Source of the DNA: Phoenix dactylifera
Lineage: Eukaryota > Streptophyta > Magnoliopsida > Arecales > Arecaceae
Direction of reading: 5' to 3'
Length of the DNA: 64,000 nucleotides
NCBI RefSeq assembly: GCF_009389715.1
Contig: NC_052399.1
Span: 3,984,938-4,048,937, forward strand
The translations under genes and the position numbers were made by a program. The notes below the pieces were generated by a model that was given only the letters and a program-made list of their open reading frames with translations, was not told where the DNA came from and did not search any database. Of this stretch, positions 35,483 to 54,575 are shown in pieces (the first letter of the stretch is position 1; every line of letters starts with the position of its first letter).

Positions 35483-37752
35483 CCCATATACTACCCGGCC
35501 CCATCCTTCTCTCGAGTGCAACATCCTATCCCAACCAAGCCAGCCCTCCCTGAGGTAGGAACAAGATACTATTGGCATTCCCTTTGGATATCAATTCGGA
35601 GAGCACCACCCTTAGCCACTTAAACCAACAGGTACAAGTATGATGCCGAAGGGCATCCAACCTTCCTTCTCGATATCCTGATTTTGCAGGCATGATGGCC
35701 GGGGGCTCAAGTTTCAACTCGGGTGGAGAGAAGGTTCAAGTATAGAGTTTGAAACGATCACAATTTCCCTCATCAGGGATCCATGGGGAAGAAGTTTGAG
35801 CATAAGAAAATGATTCAGTTCTAGAGCCAAAAATCATAGCTTTCGAATGATTAATCGAAAAGATTCTAAAGCATTCTTGGGGTTAGGTATGATTTCTCCA
35901 ATAATCATAGCATCAAATATGTCTTAACGAACTCTAATACAAAAAGATTTATAAGTAGGCATCTTTTGTAAAATGAGCAAGACTACATTTCTTCAGAGCC
36001 CAAACTTTCATTTCTCTTGGTCGTCATTCCTTTTACATGGCCCTTCCTCTAAAGGATCATTGCATAACAAGTGCGTAATGTCTACCAGAACGTTCATGAA
36101 TTTTACAACTTAAATTAATTCAAGAATATAGAATTTTTCTATTAAAACAGGTTATTTGAAAGGATCTCCTGCCCTTTCATCAATTTTTTTGCTTTTTTTT
36201 CAGATTCTTGGATCCAAATACATATGATATTAGGTTATTTGAAAGGATCTTGCATGAGATATTTTTCTTTAGTACTCTCTGCTTTTGATGGCGCCACCTT
36301 CACCCTCTCAACTCTGCATCCTCCATCCAATGCAATTCCAAGGGGAGACTGAGCTGGAGCACACTTAATTCGACGAAGCTTTTAAGGCCTCAGGTAGATC
36401 GAAGCCCGATGGTTTGGGTCACTCCTAGGCTCATATTTCTCATCTACACTTTCGTTTGTGACGCACAAGAAGATATCCGCATCTGTGCTCCTGAAAATTA
36501 AGATGCTTCTCTCCTTCCTCTTTGTTCGATTCTTTTACAATTTCAATCTTTTTTGGCTTGCTATATTTTCCCCTTGTGAGTTCTTTCCTCTGTTTCCAAG
36601 TAACGTAAGCTTGATAGCCAGCTCAGGCCAATGCACTTTATGCTAATATTTCAGCCACATCAGTGGTTAAAATAACATTAAATGCCACCAGAATATCCGA
36701 CTGGCATAGAGTTGGCTAGCTTCATAAGATTTTTATAAAGGAAGCATACATAGGAAAACAACTATAGCGCACTCAAGCAATCAAATTTCGGAAATTACAT
36801 GAAATACCAGTTCTATGGTTCTTTAATATTTCCAAACTAACTGAATAATTAAATAAATAAAAACCAAGACACACAACTCAATAGTTTAAGCTAACATGGC
36901 AGGTGTTGTGCGAACATAAGCCTAACATCATGCAAGATATTTGACATTGGTATTCGAACCAAGAATGATAGAATTGGTACCGGATGCCGTACCGATTGTT
37001 CGGCAAGACGAACTGATATAGATCCGAATCATACCGTGCCAAACCTGTACTAATACAGTAGAGGAGGCGAGGAGACAGAAAAAAAGAAAAATAATAGAGA
37101 AAAAAGCTAGCAGAGGATGGCAGAGGCCAGTAAAGACCGATGGAGAGTCGCCAAAGACTGACAACCTAAGTAGGAGACGAAGAAAACCCGTGGCTAGAAA
37201 ATAGGGCGGGTCTCCTATTTTAAACGTAGAGCTCGGAGGAGCATCCTTTGCGCAGCTCGCCGAGCCTCCGTCAGCTGGCCTCCACTTCTCTCTCTCCTTT
37301 CCTTCCCTGCTCGTTCTATCTTTTTCTTTCTTTTCTTCTCCTTCATCCTCTTCGGTAATAAATTTTTTTTCATTGCCAGAACCGTGCGAGTCAATCGCCG
37401 AAATGACTTGGAATGGCCGAAACTGCTCGGTTCGGGACCACTCCGCCGATCCTGGTTTGAATTCTTAGTTTCAATTTGGCAAACATTTAGTTGCGTAATT
37501 TGTAACTGTGCCTCATTTGAGGGTATCAATATCAAGTTTGATTATGTTTAGAGATGTTGCCTAGTTTTTTTTCTTTGAAAAACCGAGATATATTTCTGGT
37601 TGGGCCAGCAAAGCACATCCTACAGGGGCATTATCGTAATTGTGTCCTGTTCTCGGAGCCAACCGACTTACGTTATCTTGGGATCTACTGTAAAATGCTC
37701 AGGGCGGGCTTGCATCGCTGGGTAGAGAAGAAAAAGAAGGGGAAAAAAGAAG
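35483..37752. other. Intergenic, upstream of RPT6
   Basis: AT-rich DNA with a GTACC-type repeat at 36940-37080 and a GC-richer segment to about 37460. No convincing gene. The last 300 bp serve as the RPT6 promoter and leader, including a purine-rich segment just before the start codon. Confidence 0.5.
36940..37080. repeat. Dispersed GTACC-rich repeat upstream of RPT6
   Basis: Contains TTGGTACCGGATGCCGTACC and CATACCGTGCC words like those of the repeats at 29320-29560 and 58125-58262. Ends not determined. Confidence 0.3.
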
Positions 37753-44429
<6,677 letters not shown>

Positions 44430-45930
44430 ATCTTTTCTATTTTCTTGCTTTTCTTACTGATGTGTTCTGAAGGACATAAATTATTGTACGTGATCCTAAC
44501 ACCTTTTTGAACTTGAAACTGTTGCATTTTAAGTCGTGATTCGGTAAGGTTCAGGCAAATGCTGTAAGAGTATACCATGATGGAGAACGTCTAATAATGA
44601 TGGGCTAGCTTGGTCCTTGGTTGTGTTGTGAAATGAAATGAAAGCTGGGCTGATAAATATACCATGATACGGGATTCTTTTTTCTTTTTGTGCCAAATTT
44701 TGGTTATAAAATTTGGATGGTTGGTAATCAAACTTGAACGTGGAAGGGGAGGTTCTGGTGATAATTTGCCCTACATTCCCATTATTTCTTAATTATCAGT
44801 CACTACAGATTCATCATACAAAAAACCGTTCTGGTTAATGGGTCTGGTACAAGGGTAAGAAGCAGTATTGACATTGCTTACTGTTGACACAACAACGGAC
44901 AAGAAAGCAAAAGCATAAAAACAATTCTTTACGTGGACCTGTATGAATATATCCTGTGGTTGTTTCGAAACATAGAGTGGACGTGGAAATCAGTGCTAAA
45001 GGAGCTTGGGCAGGCGCCCATGCTTTTGTCCCTGTAGGTAGCTTTGGTGGTATAAGAAACCGACGCGGGTCCTCCATCACATTCTGCTGCAGGAGAGCAA
45101 AATGAGGGACCCAAACAAAACGGGACAAGGTAGAGAAGGGATCCAGCAGAGCATACTGGATTCATAGGCAATCTCCATGACGCCCAAGGCAGCACAAAAG
45201 CAACCAAGCGAACAAGGTAAGCCTCAATGGAAGCAAGGATGCAGCTCAGGATGCCCGATCCGTAGCAGATGTTGCGGCACCTGGCCAGGCATGGATCATT
45301 GTTACTGGAGTGCAAGGGAGTGCAGCATCAGCCCAAGGAGCCCCAGCATTTGCGGCCACCTCTTTTTTCATGGATGAACCCATTTGTTATTAAACAGGTA
45401 TCTTCACTTGGGCTCACATCACCATGCTGACTGATTTTCGGTTAAGAGACGACAACACACAGGATGTTTTAAGCAGCAGTTTTGGTGCCTACATAACCTT
45501 TCGTCCGATAATCATCCATTTGGTCACAGCTTAGATCTCTGCTACTTTCATGTGTCATGCTTGTTGTCGTGGCTTGCTGATGTATTTGGAGAGAACGTAA
45601 TATGAGAAATCTTATTCGGCATAAGTACGACCAGAAACGTGTCTTTAAAGATGATCTTTTATTTTATATTTTAAAGGTATTCTTTAGTTTTCTATTTTCT
45701 GGAAATGTATTGTCCCTACCAAAGAGTGAGGACTCTAAACTTGTAACTATCGGAGGAACATAGCCTACCAAAGAACAAATTTGCCTTTTCTATTTTCTCC
45801 AGTTTTTCCTCCCAAGATCCCACTTTATTGTTGAACCACTTTGTTTTGTATGTTTCCACATTTTGTAGAAACAATAATGCTGCAATAATTCAAATATAAA
45901 AAAAATCAGATTAGCTAGATTAGGTATAAT
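44430..45930. other. Downstream of RPT6, no gene recognised
   Basis: The first few hundred bases are the RPT6 3' UTR. A GC-richer stretch at 44930-45370 carries a 128-residue minus-strand ORF of unclear meaning. Confidence 0.45.
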
Positions 45931-45939
45931 TCATTGGAC

Positions 45940-46290
45940 AAACCAAGTGCTCAATACATGTTCAGTGCCAGAAGCAGAACTTCAAGTAGCATGGTTAAGA
46001 ATGTGCACTGCTGTGCTTAGTTGTAAAGCTATATAGGTAGGGATAGAAGGAGATTCGAGTACAATTGTTCGATGGATCAATAGGCCTTGACAAGCTACAT
46101 CAAGCCATCATCCATTTTTCGGAGATCTATGGCAGTTTCGCAGAGCCCTCCAAGCATTTAAAGTTACTCAAAAGTGTTTCAAGAAGGTGAGTGATCAGCT
46201 GATAGGTTTGCCAATCATGATGTAGAGCAGGATATGGAGTTCCCAGAGCATGACCATCTTCCTTCAAGTTTTTCTCTCTAATAAAAAGGG
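45940..46290 (+). mobile_element. LINE RNase H fragment
   Basis: Translation gives VPEAELQVAWLRMCTAVLSC, then IEGDSSTIVRWIN and QATSSHHPF, with the end continuing in a shifted frame as SADRFANHD. These are the middle and end of an L1 LINE RNase H domain. In-frame stops and shifts show it is dead, and it lacks the usual poly-A end. Confidence 0.65.
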
Positions 46291-46873
46291 TCATCAGGTA
46301 TCTACGTCTGCTTGACCACCTTCACGACTTCAGTTTGGAGCCAAACCGAAGAAAAAAGGGTCCACCCATCGTACCTGACTTGCAGAAACTGTGATGCATT
46401 CTATATACAACTTGATGAACCATAAACCTTGAATGCCTATGAAAACTATGATCATTTGCATGGTCAGCATCCATTGCATTTAGATCAGGAAGCCACTTTG
46501 GGATTTTAAAGTGGTGACGGCCTGCCTTACATTGGTAACATTCAATGAGGCAAAACATGATGAATTGGTGTTCATACAAATATTCTAAGAACAAGTTATA
46601 TCGGTCTGCATTTAACAATGCTATCATCACAATTTTGATACAGTCTCGTGTTTTGCTAACCAAGTTGTCGTGTTATTGGAAATTATCTACAGTGTCGCCC
46701 GAATAGCCGGCTTTGGTTTGCCAATGGAACCAGATATTCCCTGTAACAGATTCATGTGCTGTTCTCTGGCAATCTGCTGAGACAGTAATGGACAGGTCAT
46801 CGGATACACATAACAAATGCTGAAGTGTTACAAATAATTTAAGAACTGGAGGAGAAGGGAACTGCAAAATGCT

Positions 46874-49800
46874 TCAGACTGGCGACCACGAGGAACCAAG
46901 TAACTGGCCAAGTAAACCAGTCACCTGTCAAAGGTATCAGACAAATACGTTAATTTACATAATCAGCATTGTATATATAGTAAAGAAACAAAATAGTCCC
47001 ATTCAACTTGGGCATTAGAAATTAGAAAGAAATATAATAACTAATGGAGCACACCACATAAGCAATATTAATAAAACAAAAATGCACTTGCACCATTCTT
47101 CTTTAAGTGCATCAATACGACAGGGCATCAACTAAGGCACATATGGTTTTATGAATGGTGTATCAATACTGTCAGTAGAAATGGGCAAAAGCTATCACAG
47201 CAGTTAAAGAGCGTGTCAAAAAGGAAGCAGGTTCACCTATATTTTTATCTACATAAAAATACAGCATGGTGAAGAAGAGGATGCCGTGATGATGGGATGA
47301 CATGGTACTTCACAAAGCTAGCAGAATAATTGAGATGCTTTTGGAACCATTTCATCTTACAGCAGACAAGCTCACAATGACTTAAGAGTCAAGAGAGGTA
47401 AAACAGTGATAACTAACATGTTGGCAATAAATCAGCCACTAATGCCTGTCATTCAATACGAGACTGATCAGACCCTTCTAAATGCCTCCTCTCCTTTTCA
47501 CCCAAAAAAATACCATCTTGCTGGCATGTTGCAATTTTGCATCCCATTTACTCTGAAGACAGCTTTAATACACTAGCTGATGAAAGTTCAATGTGCATTT
47601 TGCAAAACTTGACATGGTATTGGATAACAAGCATTGCATTATAACAGAAACAAATGAAGAATAAGCCTGATTAGTCTTCTGAAGACATGGCATTTACTTC
47701 TAATGCTGGTTGTGACATGTATTTTTGCCATCGTTATATTACATGCTCCTGTAGATTACAATCTTGAATCTCTTCTGGTAGACAATTCCACTGTCAAGAT
47801 TCATTCGTGAACAAAATGTTGCCAAAAAAAGGAGAAAAATAAGCAAAATTTGACACTAGAAACACAAGAACAGTAATACAGGCTCTGAAGATAACGTACA
47901 AAAAGAACACAGTAGCATATGCAATAAGAGAGAACATAACGCTACCTTAAGTTGCCTTTTGAAAGTAAACTAGCTATCAGAATACCTAATAAATAGTATG
48001 CATCTTCAAAGGATCAAAGGAATTATAAACCGACATTAGGTAAAATATATATGACCACAGAACAAAAGCATGCAAACTCATTGGGTGCTCTAGGTTCATA
48101 CCTTTCTTTCAGGATCTTGTAGGGCTTGGCCGTTCATTGCATCATCTATTGCAATTTCCTCATTAATATTGATCGCATCTCGCTGCGCACCTCTACCAGC
48201 ATTTTTTTCAAAAGCAATGATATCGGTGAAAGCCTTCTGGAACACATCCTTTGCTGCTTTATATATCTCAATAGATGTTGCTCCTTTCTCTGCGCATTTT
48301 ATGGCATCACGACAAAGATCATTATATCGTGATGTAATAGATTCTTGACTACTGCTCTGAAGCTCAACACTGTGTTCGTCCAATATAGCACAACTTTTGG
48401 CATGTCTTGTCCATCGTTTCAAAAAGTACTCTTCCGGAAGCATATGCAAATCGACCATTAGGAAGACTCCCAGAATATGTTGACATAGAATGCCTGAAAA
48501 CTCAAAGTTTCTGCAGGTACAAGTTGCTGTCTTTTTCGTGGAATTATAAGTGACGATGAATGTCTCAAGAGAATCCTCGTCTCTAGCCACGCTAAATTTG
48601 CTAACTGTGCCATCCTTTATTTTATAAACATTATAACCTAAAGATTCAACAAATTCCTGCTGAAATTTATTAAACACCACCCTTGTGTAAATAGTTGCTG
48701 CTTGTTTTTCAATTGGTGATGCAGTCTTCAGCACTGGTTTAGTACACATTGTATCAGCATCTGCTTGGGCTTCATCCTCGTATCGGCTTGCCATGGCTAA
48801 TTCAAACTGTGTGAGGAACACTTTTAATGCGGTCTTGGTATTAAAGTATTTCTTATAAAAATCATTCGTAGTCTCTAACTTTTGTGTTGGAGACAGTTCT
48901 GCAAAGAATGTGTCCTTTAGATACAAAGGAATCCATCTATGGCGGATATTAAATAATGCTTGAAGCCATGTATTCTTCCTCAGATCATATTTATCAATGA
49001 TGGATGCCCAAGCCATTTCAAAAGCTTGAACAGTTTCAGATTCAATGACACATTTTTCCAGCTCCCCTCTCAAAGTAGGATGTGCTGAGTATACATGAGC
49101 TAACTTCTGTTTGCTTCTACTCAAGATGAGCCACTTGCAAAATCGATGACGTGTGTTTGGAAACACCTTTGCAATTGCTGCTGTCATGGCCCTATTCTGA
49201 TCAGTAACTAAGGAAACTGGAGGGCGCCCACCCATAGCCGCAAGCCACGTTTCAAATAACCAAATGAATGAGTATTCAGTCTCATCGATGAGCAAAGCAC
49301 ACCCAAAGATAACAGGTTGCAGGTGATGGTTGACTCCCGAGAAAGTTACAAAGGGCATCATGTACTTATTCTTCTTGTACGTTGTGTCAAATGTAACAGC
49401 ATCACCAAAATAATTGTATGCACTTCTAGCCTTAGCATCTGCCCAGAAGGAATTGGTCACGCAGCTATTGCTGTCAACTTGTATGGCATAAAAGAATGCT
49501 GGGTTTTCGGCTTGCATCCTCTTAAAATAATCTACGAGACCTTGAGCATCTCCTCGTTCCCCAAAGGCATTCTGTCGTAGCAGCGTCATTGCATCTGATG
49601 CCACTATTCTTGCCTTGTCGCATGTGTCGATAAAGCCTCTCGCTCGAAGATAGCCCACTCTACTAGAAGTCCCGAGATGATGATTGTGAGCCGTCTCAAG
49701 TTTAGAAACCACCCATCTGTCTGAATCTCTAATGACCTCCATCATCGCCTTGCAACCTTCCCTCATTGATATGCGCTCACGCTTCCTTGTGCCCTCACCG

Positions 49801-50204
49801 GAAGGCTTCTTCCTGTATATTCCCTCTTTTGAGCACACAAATCTCTTCATAATCAACACCTCCTCCACACCTTTAGAACGCCGTGACCTGCCAACTCGGA
49901 AAGGGAAACCCAGACGCCTCGCATAATCATTGTAGAATGCCTTTGCAGCTTCATCAGATTCAAACTCCATACCCAAGGTCGGTTCTTTAGGCTCCTCTGT
50001 GCCGACTGGAGCTATTTTTTTTGTTGGAGGTTGCTCTGTTATTCCAACAGGAATGCTTGTGGGTTCCTCAGCAGGAACTGGAAGTATTGTGTTATCATTC
50101 TCACCTGGGCGAGTATTGGTATCCAATGACATGAGGCATTCCACATAGTCTTCCATCAAATCATCGCCTTCTGCCCGAGTGTTTTCCATCAATCTGGAGA
50201 TCAA
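46874..50204 (-). CDS. FAR1-related sequence (FRS) protein, domesticated MULE transposase, about 717 aa
   Basis: The main exon (50204-48102) encodes about 701 residues, and MENTRAEG at residue 6 may be the real start. A FAR1 domain spans about 78-177 (GMEFESDEAAKAFYNDYARR, C124, C151, H173/H175). The MULE transposase domain spans about 268-360, with Asp at D273 (FDTTY) and D335 (VTDQN). The SWIM finger is C562-x-C564...C574-x-H576. Such proteins act as nuclear transcription regulators (FHY3/FAR1 in light signalling). AAG|GTATGA at 48102 is a good donor, and an acceptor at 46925 adds a 16-residue end (VTGLLGQLLGSSWSPV) before TGA at 46874-46876. Without that splice the protein ends after one more residue. 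The 5' UTR has probable exons at 50291-50392 and from 51564 upward. Confidence 0.88.
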
Positions 50205-50290
50205 TAACTGTCGATGTCCAGCCTCGCTTAGCCATAAGCAAACAAGTTAAGAAACACTTTAGGCTGTAAGCAGTGAATGTAATGAGTTAC

Positions 50291-51690
50291 CTATACGTTT
50301 GAACTTGACGAAAACTGAACAACATATTTCTGGTGAAATCTGGTCTCAGCAGAAGGCACCTCTTCTTGTTCAGGAGCAAGAAATTGATCCACCTGAAAAG
50401 AAGAGTAAAAAATGAAAACAAAAAATCTACAATCAATTAATTAACTGCATTCATACTAAATCGATGTATAAGCTTATATATGAAATGTAGATGTAGTTCA
50501 TACGAGGGCGGTGAAAGATTTACAACATTGAATTTATTAACAGAAGCATCACAGAGAACTAAAGCTGCTTAAAGAAACAAGATCACACAAGCACCAGGGC
50601 ATTACAATAAAAGTTTAACATCCAAAACCCAGATATCACAAAGAAGAGCTTCTAAAAATCAGAAAAGAAATCAGCATGTGCCATGTAGCACAAACATAAA
50701 CTCTAACTAGCACAAATAAAACATTAATTCCGCAGGAAAGAAGAGATTTTGCAATCAGATGCTGAAATCAACTAAGCCAATGGCAGAAGCCTCTGATATC
50801 TTAAGACAAAAGAACAAAAGAAGCCTTTGTATTGCAATTAATTCATGGTCCTTCTTGGACCAGTACTTCAATTCTAGACTCTTTTCTCGGATGGATAAAT
50901 TCTTGCCCCTACAAGAGAGAAGATGCATTTCTTATGCTGGGGTCAAACTTCACCAGAAATACCATGTTTGATTTTGGCTTTTTGTTTCTGCTGCGACCAG
51001 ACTTCACTATACTACTGCGTCATGTCTTCTTTCTCTCCAATGAACGGATGACAATTGGCACTTCTTCATGGTGGAGGCACTTCCTCTTCCGTGTGCCGCC
51101 AATTATTACCGGTTTCGCTTCAAATTATAACAAAAAACCATAAACTTGGGCAACTTCAAGAGAAGTTGACATCATTATTTATAAACATGGCTTGAAGAAA
51201 GAAGATATTTTGATCCAAGCAAGAATTTAAATTCGATTTCGTGCTTTTTTGAATTATATATTATGGATAAGTTGAGAGGATAACGAATAAATGCCACGGG
51301 AATTCAAAAACTCGAAAACCAGGAAGCAAAAGAAGCTACTAGTTTTATAAAAATAAAAATCAAATCTTTTACACGCCAAGTGAACACTATCCTCCACATC
51401 CCTTCCCCTTTCTTAACCTCAGAAGTCCGCAGCCCACGTTCAAGTGAGGCATCTAAGAAACGAGAAGAGAGACAGAGGCCTTCCCGAAATCCATTCCGCT
51501 TCTTCTTGCCCCAGATCTCCACAGAACAGAGATGTAAATGATCAGGGAGGGAGGAGAACTTACCAGGTTCGTGGGGCCTTGGAGAGGAGCGGAGGTGGTG
51601 GTGTGGCCGGCGGGCGGCGGGGGCGCAGACGCGCGGCGGCCGAGGCGGACGTGGGAGGAGATCCCGTGCCCTAGAGTTGGGAGGAAGGAA
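50291..51690 (-). other. 5' untranslated region and promoter of the FRS gene
   Basis: A leader exon at 50392-50291 has an acceptor (TTCTTTTCAG) and a donor (ATAG|GTAACT). Exon 1 ends at 51564 with CCTG|GTAAGT inside a GC-rich block (51570-51670). Position and splice sites fit the minus-strand FRS gene. They were deduced from sequence and not confirmed by transcripts. Confidence 0.5.
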
Positions 51691-52640
51691 CGGTAACGGG
51701 CCTGGAGGGATGCAAATGGGTCGGGTTTCGAATTTGGTCCAAGAAAAACCCTAATCCAAAGTCAATGAGTTTAATCAACCAAGTTCGGACCCAAACGCAA
51801 ATCGGGTTGTTAGTATTAATTTGAGCTCCGATCCGTAACCGGATATATGGATTAATGAAATTTATTGAATGTATAATGTATATGAATACCAAATGCATAT
51901 ATTGGCATGCATAAAATTGTTATGATGCCGAAAAAAAAAAATTTGCCAGCTTATTTAGGCTAGCCATACCTGAACTCAAGCCGGTGGATTCATTTTTTTT
52001 GGTTTTTGGATCTGAAATGGGATTTTGCTTGCAATAATATAAATTTATCAAATTATATAGCACCATCTATAGTTATAATTAGAACAAAAATGACCTCATT
52101 TGATATTAACTGAGGAAACAAAGATGATATCTATGTTTAAAAAAATATATTCCAGTTTGAATCATAATCCGTAATAATCATTCTAAATCATAGGGACCAA
52201 CTGCCTTGAACCATCGTACATCAATTACTATGTAATTAGAGAGGTAACGATTTTAATCATAGATGATTTGCTAATACCAATCAAGCAACTTACGTATGTA
52301 AGATTGAAATCCCGCAAGCCTTAGATCGATCATGTAATCTATTTATATTTCAAAAATCTAAAAGAAGAAAGATAAAAAAAATATAATTTTTTTTTCTATT
52401 GTCAAAGGAGATTTTTTTTTCTTATTTAAAAGTAAATAAGGAACCAAGCGACTTGTTAAAAATAAATATAGAAAAAAAGCAAGGGATACGTAGTGCGCTT
52501 TGGCCAACTTCATGAAATGATAGATAGATTAGTTGCAACTTCCACATTTTGCTAGAATGGGAGGCACATGTGGCTTTGTTGGGACATAGAATTAGAGGTG
52601 ACCGTTTTTGAGTTGCCGAGTCCAAAAAACATAGAATTAA
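51691..52640. other. Intergenic, AT-rich
   Basis: A few A/T homopolymers; no ORF of interest. Confidence 0.5.
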
Positions 52641-52679
52641 TTATGTTGCTGCTTTTGATTCCTCCTCACTCTCCTCGCC

Positions 52680-53017
52680 ATGGAGGCATCCCTCGTCTCA
52701 CTTTCCGCTCTAATCTCCACCCTCCTCCGTTGCTCTGAAGACAAAAAAGCCCTTCGAGCCCAGCACCAAAGCCGTCGATGGCTCCTTCGCAAGGCCGTGT
52801 TCCCCAATTCCAAGATCCTCCATGCCCTCCGCAAGGAGAAACAAAAGGCCGCAAAAAAGAAGCTGTCAAGAATGAATCTCTGCCTCTCTTTGCGTCACAA
52901 AGGCAGGCCCTAGAGAAGAAGGCCCACTTCCACACCATGTTCGTCGAGTACTGCGCCGCACGGGAGGAGCTCCGGTGGAGGAGCAAGAAGGCGCTAGCGC
53001 TCGTTAGAAAGCTGTGA
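52680..53017 (+). pseudogene. Coding-like stretch split by a frameshift, unknown product
   Basis: A frame from ATG at 52680 encodes a basic, Ala/Lys/Arg-rich peptide (MEASLVSLSALISTLLRCSE...). It runs into an A-run near 52853, and the good-looking sequence continues in another frame as SQRQALEKKAHFHTMFVEYC up to VRKL-stop at 53017. Codon use is GC-rich and gene-like against AT-rich flanks. No known family was recognised. It may be a retro-copied or decayed gene fragment, or chance. Confidence 0.3.
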
Positions 53018-53569
53018 GAGAGGTCAAATAAGGTTGATTTGAGGGAGTTTATGAGCACGAAGGAAAAGTGTGGTAAGGGGAGGCTAAAAGATGAGCATTT
53101 TGGAGGAGCCGAGGGTGATCCTCGCTGAGAGGAATGGAGAGATTTCGGTGGCTTCTAAATGACGATGTGGAAGAGGGGCTTCGGCGGCTTAAGATTTGCT
53201 ATTCAAAGTTGGTCAAACTGCTAGTTGGATTGGTCGGACCGGTCGACCCGGGAACCGGATAGCTTACCAATTTGCCGTCCAGTCCATTTAAAAATATTGG
53301 GAACTATAAACTCCAAGAGAAATAAAGAGACATTAGTTATATGGAGGAGGGTTTTGATTCTTAAAGCATCTAGTTGAAACATCCAAAAATTTGGTAAATT
53401 TGACTTACTTTTGTTGCATGTTGAAATATTTATTTTTCGGCCAATGCTTGACCTGCAGATTCAAGGTCAGAGTGAGCGATGTCTACAACATTTTCCAAAG
53501 CGTACAATGCCCGAGGGTGGACTGTGTCTAGATTTAGCACTTTGACCTGCACCCGAGGGTGGCCTTATT

Positions 53570-54575
53570 TTTCTGTAAGGTTGCTTGGGGCCGGCTCCCG
53601 ACGAGACTCGTCCTGAGTGGTAGGAGTTTGGATATTCACCCCCAATGCCCTTTGTGCTAGGTGATGGAGTCAATGGACCACGCCTTGTTCTAGTGCTAGC
53701 ATGCAAGAGGAATTTGGGAGCTGACCATAATCCCACAGAAGGTTTGGTGTCACTCGACATCCTTTCTGCAGATGATCAAATGGTTGGCTATCACCCCGCG
53801 ATCCCGACAAACGATTCTTGTAGTGATCTATATGGCTTATCAAATCTGGCTGTCCAAGAATACCTGGACGTCCGGCGAGAAGTGTCCCCCACCGAGGTTT
53901 ATTGTTAAACGGGCTCGGATCTAAGCGGCAGAGATTTCGCAGTCGCAGTTGTTAGATAGACCTTTGATAGCTCAGGACACCTGGGGTTCTATTTCTGTGT
54001 TTAGAGCGTCTTGTATGGTGTTTTTACCTGGGAATCCCTACCCCTGAGTTTGCTTAAGGTAAATTTCGACGGATGCATATTGGATGGCAGGGGAAGGGGA
54101 GGTGTCAGCTTTATCATCCGAGGTTCGGAGTCCATGGTGATTGCGGCTGGTGGCTATCAGATCTTCGACACCTTAATCCTGAATGTTGAGCTGAAGGCGA
54201 CTTGGGTTGGCGTGAGTTATGCTCGGCGGGCGCTATAGGTTGGAGCAGTACTGCTCGAGGGCGATCGGCGATAGTAATTGGCTGGATCCAGCAAAGCATT
54301 GTTGGGGTGGGCGACTACCACCCGCTGCTTAGGGATATCCAGACTATGGTCTGTGGTAGGATGGCTTTGCAGGATAAGCATGTGTATAGAGAAGCCAACG
54401 AGGCTGCGGATTGGGTGGCCTCATATGTGGGCCATGTGGCCAACCATTCTACAGATACTCTTTGGGTGGGGGAGAGAAATATCCGATGCACTCTGAGACC
54501 TGTTATTTTTTGACTTTTTTGAATGTATTCGTACTTATAATGCATGATGCATCCGTTTTAGCAAAAAAAAAAATC
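53570..54575 (+). mobile_element. Degenerate LINE 3' half (zf-RVT, RNase H, poly-A)
   Basis: Near 53634 the sequence reads IHPQCPLC then MESMDHALF, then HARGIW, a broken zf-RVT. The RNase H region is open at 54011-54235 with LLKVNFDGCILDGRGRGGVS. It then shifts frame: DKHVYREANEAADWVASYVG at 54373-54432, then NHSTDTLWVGE. The 3' UTR (FECIRTYNA-like) ends in poly-A at 54563-54573. Several stops and shifts make it inactive. It is the longest LINE 3' end in the window after that at 8-11 kb. Confidence 0.7.

Noticed and set aside
44929-45315. 128-residue hydrophobic minus-strand ORF downstream of RPT6
   Set aside because: Overlaps another ORF frame, has no recognisable family or start context, and looks like chance in a GC-richer stretch.
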